A program made the translations under genes and the position numbers. A stretch of 64,000 nucleotides of DNA from Bacillus cereus (lineage in GTDB: Bacteria; Bacillota; Bacilli; Bacillales; Bacillaceae_G). The DNA lies in the NCBI RefSeq assembly GCF_025917685.1, contig NZ_CP089518.1, positions 2,419,001 through 2,483,000 of the forward strand, in the 5' to 3' direction. Below the pieces are notes generated by a model that saw only the letters and a program-made list of their open reading frames with translations, made no database searches and had not been told where the DNA came from. Shown here in pieces: positions 44,758 through 54,164 of the stretch (position 1 is the stretch's first letter; each line of letters opens with the position of its first letter).

Positions 44758-44998
44758 TTAACCCAAAAGTTTTACGATTCTTTTTAAATTAACGGTGAAT
44801 ATGGCCATTGCTCCTTGTAATTCCATACCAATTAGCCCCGAGGATGAAGCCACATCGTACCCGTGTTACCCTCAAAACTCATTATTTTTATTAACTCCTT
44901 TGATAGCACTCGCTTCCCCAATAGCAATGAGATTAATGCAATTACAGTTGAAGAGGCTGAATGTTTCTTCAGTAAAATTTTTATTTTAGTTTACTGAA
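44758..44998 (-). pseudogene. transposase C-terminal relic (IS1182-like)
   Basis: On the minus strand the frame ending at 44758 reads GYDVASSSGLIGMELQGAMA followed by IFTVNLKRIVKLLG, which resembles the C-terminal helix of IS1182-type transposases (LxTxxVxNLKRILKL). Upstream of a stop the same frame gives GEASAIKGVNKNNEF. It is a short dead fragment at the left edge of the sugar island. Confidence 0.5.
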
Positions 44999-45183
44999 TT
45001 AATTGATTTATTCGCTGGATTTTTTCGCTCTTTATATCGTAATGAAAAATAAGTGAATGTTAATAGTTATTAAAATCTTCGGACCCTTGAATCTCAATAT
45101 GGGTGAATAGTGGTGAAAAATTAAATTAAAAATTATGAAAATTAATATTGCGTTCGTTTTTCACCTCTGATATATTATATTTA

Positions 45184-45197
45184 AGTGAAAATTCACT
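45184..45197. promoter_or_regulatory. palindrome ahead of the LacI-type gene
   Basis: AGTGAA and TTCACT are perfect arms around AA, 47 nt before the TTG start, downstream of TATATTATATT. Position and symmetry suit an autoregulatory operator. Confidence 0.4.
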
Positions 45198-45243
45198 AAA
45201 TTATTACTTTTATTTACTAAAAATAGAAAAAGAGGTAATCATA

Positions 45244-46272
45244 TTGGTAACATTAAATGAAATTGCCAAAAAGGCACAGATATCAAAAACGACTGTATCA
45301 AGAGTGTTAAATGAGGATCAAACTTTATCCGTTACAGAAGAGACTCGGAAAAAAATCCTTAAGGCTGCAGAAGAGTTAGATTACATTCCTAAAAAGCAAC
45401 GAAATATAGAAAAAAAAATTACCAATCCTAAGCAGTATGGAAAAATTGGGCTTTTGATGTATCTTTCTCAGGAATCGGAATTTGATGATCCATATTTTTT
45501 GGCCATTCGTAATGGAATTGAAAAGAGGATGATTGAATTGGGAATTGAACTATCGAAAATGTTGAGACCTCCTTTCAATAAAAAGGATCTAGAAGGATTG
45601 GATGGATTAATAGTAGTAGGAGTCATAGGTCAAGAAGAGGTGGAAAATCAAGTAAAGCAAGTACAACATTTAGTGTTTGTCGATGTATCTCCTGACGAAC
45701 AACTATATGATTCAGTGGTGATAGATTCTGAAAAAGCTACTGAAAAGGTTATTCAATACTTATTGGATTTAGGACACAAAAAAATAGGCTATATTGGTGG
45801 TCAATCATATACCATTGGTGGATTATCCGGAAAATTAGAGATTCATGATGTACGAAAAAGAACATATGAAAAAATGCTAACGGAACGGGGATTATATAAC
45901 CCGGAATATACTTATATTGGAAAATGGACAACGAAAGATGGCTTAACGCTAATGGAGGAAGCGATCCATTCAGGGAATCTCCCTACCGCCTTTTTCATTG
46001 GAAGTGACCCTATGGCCATTGGTGCTTTGAAAGCTTTAACGGATTCAGGATTAAAAGTTCCTGATGATATCGCAATCTTTGGATTTGATGGGATTGAATT
46101 ATGCGAATTTGTTACTCCTCCATTATCCACTGTAAAAGTTCATACCGAGGAGATGGGGAAAGTAGCAGTAAATCTTCTAGTTGAACGCATTGGTGGGAGA
46201 ACACTGCCATTAAAAGTGGTGGTTCCGACTAGTTTGATTATTAGAAAAAGTTGTGGAGGTGAGGGAATTTAA
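45244..46272 (+). CDS. LacI family transcriptional regulator of the alpha-galactoside island
   Basis: 342 aa. The N-terminal helix-turn-helix TLNEIAKKAQISKTTVSRVLNE and hinge KAAEELDYIP are followed by a periplasmic-binding-protein-like sensor domain with VIQYLLDLGHKKIGYIGG and IAIFGFDGIELCEFVTPPLSTV. AGAGGTAA is 7 nt before the TTG at 45244; in-frame codons upstream would add residues ahead of the DNA-binding domain. It resembles MsmR/GalR-type repressors and likely senses melibiose, raffinose or galactose. It is encoded just upstream of the transport and hydrolase genes it probably controls. Confidence 0.9.
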   Translation: MVTLNEIAKKAQISKTTVSRVLNEDQTLSVTEETRKKILKAAEELDYIPKKQRNIEKKITNPKQYGKIGLLMYLSQESEFDDPYFLAIRNGIEKRMIELGIELSKMLRPPFNKKDLEGLDGLIVVGVIGQEEVENQVKQVQHLVFVDVSPDEQLYDSVVIDSEKATEKVIQYLLDLGHKKIGYIGGQSYTIGGLSGKLEIHDVRKRTYEKMLTERGLYNPEYTYIGKWTTKDGLTLMEEAIHSGNLPTAFFIGSDPMAIGALKALTDSGLKVPDDIAIFGFDGIELCEFVTPPLSTVKVHTEEMGKVAVNLLVERIGGRTLPLKVVVPTSLIIRKSCGGEGI

Positions 46273-46284
46273 AAAATTTTTAAG

Positions 46285-46304
46285 AAGAATGAAAGCGTAT
46301 TCTT
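46285..46304 (+). promoter_or_regulatory. operator/cre-like site before the sugar-binding protein gene
   Basis: TGAAAGCGTATTCT at 46290-46303 resembles a catabolite-responsive element, and AAGAAT/ATTCTT (46285-46290, 46299-46304) make it a dyad. Either CcpA or the adjacent LacI-type protein could bind. Confidence 0.45.
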
Positions 46305-46370
46305 AAAGTTAGGTCTAAAGATTGTTTTACAAAAGACAAAATTGATCTTCAAAAAATGATAGGGGGATTT

Positions 46371-47624
46371 ATGTTGAAAAAAAGAATATCGTTATTATTA
46401 ATTTTAGCTATTTCTTTTGCAATGCTGCTTTCTGCTTGCGGGAACAGTGAGAAATCTTCTAGTCAAGGTAAAAGTGGGGAGAAGGTATTACGCTTTGCTA
46501 CATGGGATACTGGAGAGAGTCTCAAATACCAACAAGATATTGCGAAAAAGTTTGAAAAGGCGAATCCAGGAGTGAAAGTGCAAGTTGAAGCATATGCTGA
46601 CGGGTTTGAGGATAAGCTGGCTGCTTCTTTCGGAGCAAAAAATCCCCCTGATGTCATGTATATGTGGAATTATCCAGATTACTATAAATCTCTGGAGCCA
46701 CTTGATGATTACGTAAATAAAGACAGTAGTTTTAAAACAACTTTTGATGATTTTTATACGAATATTCTAAACTATCATAAATTTAAAAATACTACCTATG
46801 GATTTCCAATTGGTTTTACTACTCGCGTCATTTATTACAATAAAAAACTTTTCCAAGAAACAGGGGTACCTCTTCCGACTTCTGGTTGGACTTGGGAGCA
46901 GTTCAGTGATGCAGCGAAAAAGTTATCCAATCCTGAAAAGAAACAATATGGGTTTGTTCTCTCTTCCAAAAAAAATTCATATGCATTCCAAGAATATGTA
47001 TGGAGTAATGGGAGTAGTTTCATTAGTCCTGATGGCAAAAAGGTAGATGGATATATGAATAGTTCAAAAACACAAGAAATCCTTAATGACTTTCAACATA
47101 TGATTGATGAAAATAGTGCTATTGTGTCTGATAAAGTCACTGAAAGTTTCAAATCAGGGAAAATTGCTATGATCGAGAACGGCATTTGGCCTTTAGAAGA
47201 TTTTAAAAAGGCTGGCATGGATTTTGGAACTGCAGAAATTCCATCCTTTCATGGGCAACCTTCAAAGGGTGTTATCCATTCTGCAGGAATTGCAATGGCC
47301 AAAGACTCTAAAGAAAAAGATCTAGCCTGGAAATTTATCAAATACTTTGTATCAGCAGAAGCAGCAGAAATGAGAAAGACTGATATGCCAGTACTTAAGA
47401 GTGTGGTTTCCGAACAAAGCCATAAAAATGATCAGTTATTAAGTACATTCTATACTATGCTTGAAAGATCATCAGATACTCCAGGCTTTTTACTTACAAA
47501 CAAATGGACAGAAGTTGACAAAAAACTAGATTATGCAATTAGCAGTGTATTATTAGGGCAAAATTCAGCAGATAAAGCCTTGAATGAAGCGGTTAAATTA
47601 ACAGAGCCTGCACTAAAAAAATAA
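46371..47624 (+). CDS. sugar ABC transporter substrate-binding lipoprotein
   Basis: 417 aa. The signal peptide ends in the lipobox LLSAC (Cys near residue 23), so it is tethered to the membrane outside the cell. The mature part is an extracellular solute-binding protein of family 1 (FATWDTGES, GFPIGFTTRVIYYNK, VWSNGSSF, AWKFIKYF). Homologues MsmE and RafE bind melibiose and raffinose. GGGGG at 46362-46366 serves ATG 46371 or TTG 46374. It heads the transport operon. Confidence 0.9.
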   Translation: MLKKRISLLLILAISFAMLLSACGNSEKSSSQGKSGEKVLRFATWDTGESLKYQQDIAKKFEKANPGVKVQVEAYADGFEDKLAASFGAKNPPDVMYMWNYPDYYKSLEPLDDYVNKDSSFKTTFDDFYTNILNYHKFKNTTYGFPIGFTTRVIYYNKKLFQETGVPLPTSGWTWEQFSDAAKKLSNPEKKQYGFVLSSKKNSYAFQEYVWSNGSSFISPDGKKVDGYMNSSKTQEILNDFQHMIDENSAIVSDKVTESFKSGKIAMIENGIWPLEDFKKAGMDFGTAEIPSFHGQPSKGVIHSAGIAMAKDSKEKDLAWKFIKYFVSAEAAEMRKTDMPVLKSVVSEQSHKNDQLLSTFYTMLERSSDTPGFLLTNKWTEVDKKLDYAISSVLLGQNSADKALNEAVKLTEPALKK

Positions 47625-47650
47625 TTTAAGAGAAAGAAGGGGATCATTCC

Positions 47651-48610
47651 ATGATTATAAAAACTGAAAATAAAATAACTCAAACGGTTCCCGAACGCCC
47701 CATATCCATTCTATCAAAGATTAGATGGGGAGACCTTACTCCCTATCTATTCATTTCTCCTTGGATCATTGGTTTCATCTGTTTTACGTTCGGACCCTTG
47801 ATTTTTTCTCTTATCATAAGCTTTTTTGATTGGCCTACTGTTGGAACCCCAACGTTTATTGGTTTCAAAAATTATGTTGATATGTTTACAAATGATCCAG
47901 TGTTTTGGCAATCTTTAGGAGTTACCTTTAAGTTTGCTGCTATTTTAGTACCGTTAAACATCGGTATTGCTCTCTTGCTAGCTATATTATTAAATCAAAA
48001 AGTAAAATGGCTTTCAGGCTATAGAACGATATTCTATCTTCCTACGGTTGTTTCGGGAGTAGCCCTTTCAATGATTTGGTCATGGATGTACGACGGAGAA
48101 TACGGTTTACTAAACTATCTACTATCATTAATTGGCATTAATGGACCAAACTGGCTAAATGATCCAACCTGGTCACTTTTTGCCATCGTGTTTGCAGGTA
48201 TTTGGGGGCAAGGGACTATGATGCTGATATTCTTAGCCGGTTTAAAAAATATACCGAAAGACCTATATGAAGCTGCAGATATAGATGGTGCAAGTAAATG
48301 GCACAAGTTCAGTAAAATAACACTTCCGATGCTGAGTCCAACCATTCTGTTTAATGTCATTACTGCTATCATTTCAGCATTTCAACAGTTAACACTCGCG
48401 CTTGTTCTAACAGGTGGAGGGCCTTTAAGAAAGACGTATTTCTATGCGATGTATGTTTATGAAAATGCTTTCAAGTATTTTAAAATGGGTTATGCATCCG
48501 CAAATGCTTGGTTTATGTTCTTAATTATTTTGGCTCTGACATTACTGGTTTTCAAATCATCTAATACTTGGGTTTACTATGAAAATGAGATGAAAAAGAA
48601 ACAAAAATAG
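47651..48610 (+). CDS. sugar ABC transporter permease (MsmF-like)
   Basis: 319 aa with six membrane helices and the permease coupling loop EAADIDGASKWHKFSKITLPMLSP. It pairs with the next gene to form the importer channel. AAAGAAGGGG is 8-9 nt before the ATG. Family 1 sugar importers of this type use a shared ATPase. Confidence 0.92.
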   Translation: MIIKTENKITQTVPERPISILSKIRWGDLTPYLFISPWIIGFICFTFGPLIFSLIISFFDWPTVGTPTFIGFKNYVDMFTNDPVFWQSLGVTFKFAAILVPLNIGIALLLAILLNQKVKWLSGYRTIFYLPTVVSGVALSMIWSWMYDGEYGLLNYLLSLIGINGPNWLNDPTWSLFAIVFAGIWGQGTMMLIFLAGLKNIPKDLYEAADIDGASKWHKFSKITLPMLSPTILFNVITAIISAFQQLTLALVLTGGGPLRKTYFYAMYVYENAFKYFKMGYASANAWFMFLIILALTLLVFKSSNTWVYYENEMKKKQK

Positions 48611-48625
48611 GAAAGGAGGAATATG

Positions 48626-49453
48626 ATGATTACGAGAAGTATAACAACGAAGGTTATTGTACATACAATACTGATTATTTTTTGTTTATTTTTTATCGCA
48701 CCATTTCTTTGGATGTTCATTACAGCTGTAAAAACCCCTGCTGAGACATTTGTTTTTCCTCCGAAACTAATTCCGTCTCAGTTTGAATTTAGTAATTTTT
48801 ATAAAGCCTGGACTGTTTTACCTTTTACAACATTTCTGGAAAATTCTTTGATTGTTACAGGATTAGGCATCATCGGACAACTATTATCATCTTCTTTAGT
48901 AGCTTATGGATTTGCCAGATTCAATTTTAAAGGAAGGGACATTCTTTTTCTAATTTTACTAGCAGGAATGATGATTCCCTGGGATGTAACTGCAATTCCC
49001 TTATATATGGAATTTAATCAGTTGGGCTGGATTAATACTTTAAAACCACTGATTGTTCCTAACTTTTTTGGATCACCCTATTTCATTTTTTTACTTCGCC
49101 AATTTTTATTAGGAGTTCCGAAAGAAATGGAAGAAGCAGCGCTCATAGACGGGGCGAACCATTTTCAAATTTTTTATCGGATATTCATTCCGTTAATGGC
49201 TCCAGTATTGGTGGTTGTCGGTGTGTTTCAAATGTTAGGCTCATGGAATGATTATTTAGGACCATTAATTTTTCTGAACGATCAAAGTAAATACACTTTA
49301 ACGTTGGGACTCATGCAATTCAAAGGGATGTTTGGAGTTGATATGACTTCTATCATGGCTTCGACTCTATTAATTTGTATTCCTCCCATTATAGTATTTT
49401 TTATAGCACAGCGCTTTATCCTGGATGGCGTTCAAAATACAGGTATCAAATAA
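48626..49453 (+). CDS. sugar ABC transporter permease (MsmG-like)
   Basis: 275 aa with six membrane helices; the coupling loop is EEAALIDGANHFQIFYRIFIPLMAP. AAAGGAGG ends 6 nt before the ATG at 48626; an ATG at 48623 is closer. It is the second channel subunit. No MsmK-type ATP-binding gene follows, in contrast to complete transporter operons. Confidence 0.92.
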   Translation: MITRSITTKVIVHTILIIFCLFFIAPFLWMFITAVKTPAETFVFPPKLIPSQFEFSNFYKAWTVLPFTTFLENSLIVTGLGIIGQLLSSSLVAYGFARFNFKGRDILFLILLAGMMIPWDVTAIPLYMEFNQLGWINTLKPLIVPNFFGSPYFIFLLRQFLLGVPKEMEEAALIDGANHFQIFYRIFIPLMAPVLVVVGVFQMLGSWNDYLGPLIFLNDQSKYTLTLGLMQFKGMFGVDMTSIMASTLLICIPPIIVFFIAQRFILDGVQNTGIK

Positions 49454-49501
49454 TGTTTATTTCCTACCTGATCAAGGAAGACAGAAAGGAGGAAGTGGGC
49501 C

Positions 49502-50104
49502 GTGATCGCAAGGATTTATCATTTATTAGAATGGATTATGAAATTGTTATGTCTTAATTTATTGTGGATTGGATTTACATTGATTGGTTTTGGGGTGTTT
49601 GGATTATTCCCATCGACTGTTGCTATGTTCCAATTAATAATGGATTTGATCAACAAAAAGGATACAAAAATGGTAGCAACTTTTTGGGATTCCTATCAAT
49701 CTAATTTTAAAAAATCGAACAAAATGGGTTTTGTCATCGTTTTAATAGGATCGATACTTATGACGGATTTTTATTTTTTTCAAATGTATGACACCTTGGT
49801 AAGTAGGGTTCTTTCCCTTATGAGTTTGTCAATGCTTTTATTTTATGTAGTGAATTTACTCTATATTATTCAGACATTTAATCATTTTGAAGTAACAACA
49901 TTTCATTATTTTAAATATGCCACATTAATAGGCATAGCAAATCCGATAAAAACGATCATGATCATCATCACTCTCATTCTGATGTCACTTCTTTTTTTAA
50001 TATATCCAGGTCTATTATTCATGTTTGGTGGTAGTGGTATTGCACTAGTCATCGTATTGTTTACAAAAAATATTTTTGCTCGCTTAAAAGGTGTAGCTCT
50101 ATAA
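49502..50104 (+). CDS. DUF624 (YesL-like) membrane protein
   Basis: 200 aa with four to five membrane helices and the N-terminal block LNLLWIGFTLIGFGVFGLFPST, diagnostic of DUF624. YesL-like genes regularly accompany family 1 sugar importers, but their role is unknown. The GTG start follows AAGGAGG by 9 nt. Confidence 0.85.
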   Translation: MIARIYHLLEWIMKLLCLNLLWIGFTLIGFGVFGLFPSTVAMFQLIMDLINKKDTKMVATFWDSYQSNFKKSNKMGFVIVLIGSILMTDFYFFQMYDTLVSRVLSLMSLSMLLFYVVNLLYIIQTFNHFEVTTFHYFKYATLIGIANPIKTIMIIITLILMSLLFLIYPGLLFMFGGSGIALVIVLFTKNIFARLKGVAL

Positions 50105-50141
50105 TTCAATATTCTAAAAAAGAAAAAGAGGAGGAGAGGCT

Positions 50142-51905
50142 ATGATCACACAAAAGGTAAACATTGAGGCCATTCATGAAGAGAGTGTCAAAGTCAAAAT
50201 TGACCAAAGAGAAGAAAATGGAGTTTTATTTGTTCATATTCATATAGGATCAGAACAACCCATTCAATTCCCAAAAGTTAATTTAGTTTGGCATCACCCA
50301 ATTGTTGATATTCAATCATATTGGCATCCAGGATCCTCCCGTAGTAAAAGTTTCGGTGTGGATTGGGATGGAGGTTTTTCTTCTAAAGCAACAGTATTAG
50401 CCCCGGTTGGCTGTTTCTATAATCAAGAAGGACAAAACAGGCTGGCTGTAGCATATTCCAATGCGATGGATACTGTTAATTTTAATTTGGGCGTCCACGA
50501 AGAAACTGGAACGATGAAAGCGCAAATCACATTATTTACAGAGCCATCCAAAGTTCAATCATCCTATGATGGAGTGATTCGAGTCGATATGAGGGATATT
50601 CCTTATTATCAAGCAATCCAAGATATTTCCGTGTGGTATGAGGAAATGGATGGATATGGGCCATCCTTTGTTCCAGAAATTGCGAAGCTTCCTATGTATT
50701 CGACATGGTATAGCTTCCATCAGGACATATCTGATGATGAAATCGAGAAACAATGTGAGATTGCGAAACAGTTAGGTTGTGGGGCTGTTATCGTTGACGA
50801 TGGCTGGCAGACAGAAGATGATCATCGTGGTTATGCTTATTGTGGAGATTGGGAAGTGTCTCCTAAAAGAATCGTGGGCATGAGGGAACATGTTGAGAGA
50901 GTACATGATTTGGGGATGAAATATTTATTGTGGTATAGTGTACCATTTGTGGGAATCTATTCAAAGACATGGGAGCGATTCCGAAGTAAAATTTTATATT
51001 TCAGTGATAATCTCCAGGCAGGAGTTTTGGATCCACGTTACCCAGAAGTCAGGGAATATTTGATATCTACTTACGAAAAAGCTCTGAAAAAGTGGAATCT
51101 GGACGGATTTAAATTTGATTTTATTGATTTATTTGATTTAAATCGAGCGAAGGGACAAGCAATTCAATTTGATCCAGAACGGGATTATGAATCCGTACAG
51201 GAAGCGGTGGATCGTCTATTTACTGATATTATGGAAAGTTTAAAATTAATTAAGCCATCCATTATGGTTGAATTCAGACAAAGATATATCGGACCTTATA
51301 TGAGGAAATATGGAAATATTTTCAGGGTAGGAGATTGCCCGAATGATGCAATTACAAACCGTGTTGGTATTATGGATCTACGCTTGCTATCAGGAAACAC
51401 TGCTGTTCATTCCGATATGATTATGTGGAGTCCAGAAGATACGACCGAAAATGCGGCACTGCAATTAATCAATGTTATTTTTGGTGTACCGCAATTTTCC
51501 ATGCGTTTTGAAAGATTAAATAAAGATCATTTTGAAATGGCAAAGTTTTGGCTAGGGTTTTCGAAAAAATACCAAGACGTATTATTAAATGGTGATTTAA
51601 AGCCTACTGCACCGGAATTACTTTATCCGATAGTAGAAACTGTGAATGACTCAACCAGACTAATCGCCATTTACGCAGATGTTTGTATTAAGACTGGTAC
51701 CAATATTCCCGAGGAATTTATTATTGTAAATGGCACTTTAAACGAGGAGTTCATCCTAGATTTAGAAACAGATCTTTTCAATATAACAATTGAGACATAC
51801 AGCTGCACTGGCAAATTAATCCGAAAACATAAAACCGATCTATCCAAAGGGTTACATAGGATGGAGACAGAGAAATCTGGAGTTCTAATTTTTAGAAAAG
51901 CCTAA
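50142..51905 (+). CDS. alpha-galactosidase, GH36/melibiase-like
   Basis: 587 aa cytosolic glycosidase. Mid-protein are VIVDDGWQTEDD and WNLDGFKFDFIDLF, where the Asp of KFDF is the likely nucleophile, and later RVGDCPNDAITNR and HSDMIMWSPEDT with a candidate acid/base Asp. The retaining clan GH-D mechanism is expected. It would cleave alpha-1,6-linked galactose from melibiose or raffinose. It lacks the long N-terminal beta-domain of 720-750-aa GH36 enzymes. AGGAGGAGAGG precedes the ATG. A fragment matching the end of another GH36 protein follows it. Confidence 0.85.
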   Translation: MITQKVNIEAIHEESVKVKIDQREENGVLFVHIHIGSEQPIQFPKVNLVWHHPIVDIQSYWHPGSSRSKSFGVDWDGGFSSKATVLAPVGCFYNQEGQNRLAVAYSNAMDTVNFNLGVHEETGTMKAQITLFTEPSKVQSSYDGVIRVDMRDIPYYQAIQDISVWYEEMDGYGPSFVPEIAKLPMYSTWYSFHQDISDDEIEKQCEIAKQLGCGAVIVDDGWQTEDDHRGYAYCGDWEVSPKRIVGMREHVERVHDLGMKYLLWYSVPFVGIYSKTWERFRSKILYFSDNLQAGVLDPRYPEVREYLISTYEKALKKWNLDGFKFDFIDLFDLNRAKGQAIQFDPERDYESVQEAVDRLFTDIMESLKLIKPSIMVEFRQRYIGPYMRKYGNIFRVGDCPNDAITNRVGIMDLRLLSGNTAVHSDMIMWSPEDTTENAALQLINVIFGVPQFSMRFERLNKDHFEMAKFWLGFSKKYQDVLLNGDLKPTAPELLYPIVETVNDSTRLIAIYADVCIKTGTNIPEEFIIVNGTLNEEFILDLETDLFNITIETYSCTGKLIRKHKTDLSKGLHRMETEKSGVLIFRKA

Positions 51906-51906
51906 A

Positions 51907-52023
51907 TCGGATTATGGCTTCATGTTAATGAATGCTGGTATTCAACTAGAACAAACTGTTTTTAGGAACACTGCAATGGGAGGATTTTTTTCACGGATTT
52001 TTATTCTAAAAAGCCGATCCTAG
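51907..52023 (+). pseudogene. C-terminal relic of a second GH36 alpha-galactosidase
   Basis: A frame different from the upstream gene reads SDYGFMLMNAGIQLEQTVF, then RNTAMGGFFSRIFILKSRS and stops at 52021. The pattern Y-G-x-x-LMNAGIQL...F-S-R-x-F-x-L resembles the C-terminal domain of the long (about 730 aa) GH36 enzymes. There is no start codon with a ribosome site, so this looks like the end of a gene lost by deletion. Confidence 0.45.
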
Positions 52024-52067
52024 TTGCTATAAATAATAAATAAAAATGGCTCATGAGGAGGATAAAA

Positions 52068-53396
52068 ATGTCAAAAATTACTTTTATAGGTGCAGGTAGC
52101 ACGGTGTTTGCGAAAAATGTTCTTGGTGATTGTATGCTTGTACCAGCGTTAGAGGGATTTGAATTCGCACTATATGACATTGATTTGCAAAGGTTAAAAG
52201 ATTCCGAGAATATGTTGACCAACTTGAAAGAAAGCTTGAATAAAAATATTCAAATTAAAGCCTATTTAGATCGAAAGGAAGCGCTTAAGGACGCAAAATA
52301 CGTCATTAATGCCATTCAAGTGGGTGGTTATAAGCCAAGCACAGTGATTGATTTTGAAATTCCTAAGAAATATGGTTTACGGCAGACGATTGCTGACACG
52401 GTAGGGATAGGCGGTATCTTTCGTAATCTCCGAACCATTCCTGTGCTGCTAGATTTTGCAAAGGACATGGAAGAGGTTTGTCCTAATGCCCTCTTTCTAA
52501 ATTACACCAATCCTATGGCGGTATTAACAGGCGTGATGAATCGTTTTACATCAATTAAAACAGTGGGCCTATGTCACAGCGTTCAAAGTTGTACAAGCGA
52601 ACTATTCAAATCATTGGGCATGGATTCTGAAGGTGTTCAGGAAAAGATTGCAGGAATTAACCATATGGCATGGCTATTGGAAGTAACAAGAAATGGTGAG
52701 AATCTCTATCCAGAAATTAAAAGAAGGGCAAGAGAAAAGCAAAAAACAAAACATCATGACATGGTGAGATTTGAATTGATGGATAAGTTTGGATATTATG
52801 TGACCGAATCATCTGAGCATAACGCCGAGTATCATCCGTATTTTATCAAGTCTAGATATCCGGAGTTAATCGAAAAATACAATATTCCCCTTGATGAATA
52901 TCCGCGCCGTTGTGAACAGCAAATCAAGAGGTGGGAAACCATGCGGGAGGAATTAGTCAATAATAAGGCATTAGACCATGTACGCTCAAAAGAATATGGT
53001 TCAGGTATCATTGAAGCCATTGAAACGAATATCCCATTTAAATTTAATGGAAATATACTAAATACCGGAAGATTGATTAGCAACTTACCTGAAAAAGCCT
53101 GTGTGGAAGTTACGTGTATAGCGGATCGAAGTGGCATAACTCCAACGTATGTTGGAGATCTCCCTGAGCAGCTTGCTGCATTAAACCGTACCAATATTAA
53201 TACGCAGCTGCTAACCATTGAAGCCGCCATTACACGTAAACGAGAATATATTTACCAGGCGGCGATGCTAGATCCCCACACGGCCGCAGAATTGTCATTG
53301 GATGATATTGTTTCCCTTTGTGATGATTTAATAGAGGCACATGGAGAGTGGCTTCCAGAATTTAAGAAAAAAGAGGAGATTGCCTTCAACTTGTAG
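52068..53396 (+). CDS. melA: alpha-galactosidase, GH4 family (NAD- and metal-dependent)
   Basis: 442 aa. The NAD-binding N terminus is [19 protein letters not shown]. The active site holds [12 protein letters not shown], the metal-binding cysteine in GLCHSVQ and the histidine in [10 protein letters not shown]4 enzymes use a redox-elimination mechanism needing NAD+ and Mn2+, unlike the GH36 enzyme encoded upstream. The ATG at 52068 follows GAGGAGG by 6 nt. B. subtilis MelA is of this family and length. Confidence 0.9.
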   Translation: MSKITFIGAGSTVFAKNVLGDCMLVPALEGFEFALYDIDLQRLKDSENMLTNLKESLNKNIQIKAYLDRKEALKDAKYVINAIQVGGYKPSTVIDFEIPKKYGLRQTIADTVGIGGIFRNLRTIPVLLDFAKDMEEVCPNALFLNYTNPMAVLTGVMNRFTSIKTVGLCHSVQSCTSELFKSLGMDSEGVQEKIAGINHMAWLLEVTRNGENLYPEIKRRAREKQKTKHHDMVRFELMDKFGYYVTESSEHNAEYHPYFIKSRYPELIEKYNIPLDEYPRRCEQQIKRWETMREELVNNKALDHVRSKEYGSGIIEAIETNIPFKFNGNILNTGRLISNLPEKACVEVTCIADRSGITPTYVGDLPEQLAALNRTNINTQLLTIEAAITRKREYIYQAAMLDPHTAAELSLDDIVSLCDDLIEAHGEWLPEFKKKEEIAFNL

Positions 53397-53496
53397 GATT
53401 TTATTTTAATCAAGTAAAACAACGTACACAGCTATATCAATCATAAATGATTTTTCCTGCTATCAGCAGTTACGATCTCGAAACTACTAAAAGTAG

Positions 53497-53622
53497 TTTC
53501 TATTTGGGGGAATCATTAAGTCTTATGCATTTATGCCGCGAAAGTCCCTTGACGATGAGGGTGTAGAGGCTCGTGGTCAAGGGAACCGTGGAATAAAAAG
53601 CGTAGGACAAAAAGAAAATTAA
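53497..53622 (+). pseudogene. short coding relic, possibly the end of an IS605-type TnpB gene
   Basis: An open frame with no start ends MPRKSLDDEGVEARGQGNRG and IKSVGQKEN at a stop at 53620. Tails of the form GVEA...G-x-KQE are common in IS200/IS605 OrfB proteins. The DNA holds GTCCCTTGAC/GTCAAGGGAAC arms, a hairpin over about 53545-53587. Too short for certainty. Confidence 0.25.
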
Positions 53623-53624
53623 AA

Positions 53625-53906
53625 TTAGAGATTCTGTAACTCAATTCGATCTAATTCTTTTTGTCTATTTCTTTTAAAACGTTCTCTGTCTGAATTCCAT
53701 ATACTTAAAAGCCCGCATAAACCGGCTATTATCATTAGCCATGTAGAGAAATAATCACCATTAGCTATTAGTTTATTAAAAAAGAAGCTAATAAAGCCTA
53801 TGTATGCTACAGGAAGAATTCCACTTAAATAAGGGGTTTTTCGAGATGATAAAAAGCTTTGAGTAACTATAATAAGAACAACTATTATTCAAACTACAGG
53901 ACTCAT
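53625..53906 (-). pseudogene. small membrane protein gene with one nonsense codon
   Basis: From an ATG at 53906 the frame reads MSPVV, a TGA, then IIVVLIIVTQSFLSSRKTPY, two further hydrophobic stretches and a basic tail RFKRNRQKELDRIELQNL to a stop at 53625. AAGGAATG provides a ribosome site. Only the sixth codon is a stop, where TGG is likely in the ancestor. It follows the DUF2089 fragment as a two-gene unit. Confidence 0.6.
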
Positions 53907-53908
53907 AA

Positions 53909-54106
53909 TTAAACATTCCTTTCTTTTTTATATTTTTCTATGATGATTTTAGCGACGTCTAGACTAATTCGTTCATCAATAACAAAGCTCTTAATCATAT
54001 TTACAAACTCTACATCATCTTCCTTACTATGTACCTCAATCTTTTGTATTAACCTATCTAATTTGGTACGTACTGTTGGATAAGAAACATCATACAGGTT
54101 AGACAT
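53909..54106 (-). pseudogene. DUF2089-like fragment lacking its N terminus
   Basis: 65 codons read LYDVSYPTVRTKLDRLIQKIEV, then an acidic helical tail. The start matches the middle of DUF2089 proteins (LGISYPTVRSKLDEVI), whose N-terminal zinc ribbon and first helix are missing because the frame is closed just upstream (54107-54115). It could still be translated from the ATG at 54106 but has no ribosome site. Confidence 0.55.
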
Positions 54107-54164
54107 GTTTTTTTAAAGAGCCATAATTCAATATAAACTTTCGAATAAATTTTAAGGATTCCTT

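Noticed and set aside
44795..44989. 64-codon plus-strand frame
   Set aside because: It is antisense to the transposase-like relic, which reads better on the minus strand.
49375..49557. 60-codon plus-strand frame across the permease/DUF624 junction
   Set aside because: Out-of-frame shadow of the two genes, without its own ribosome site.
52832..53230. 132-codon minus-strand frame
   Set aside because: Antisense to the GH4 alpha-galactosidase gene.
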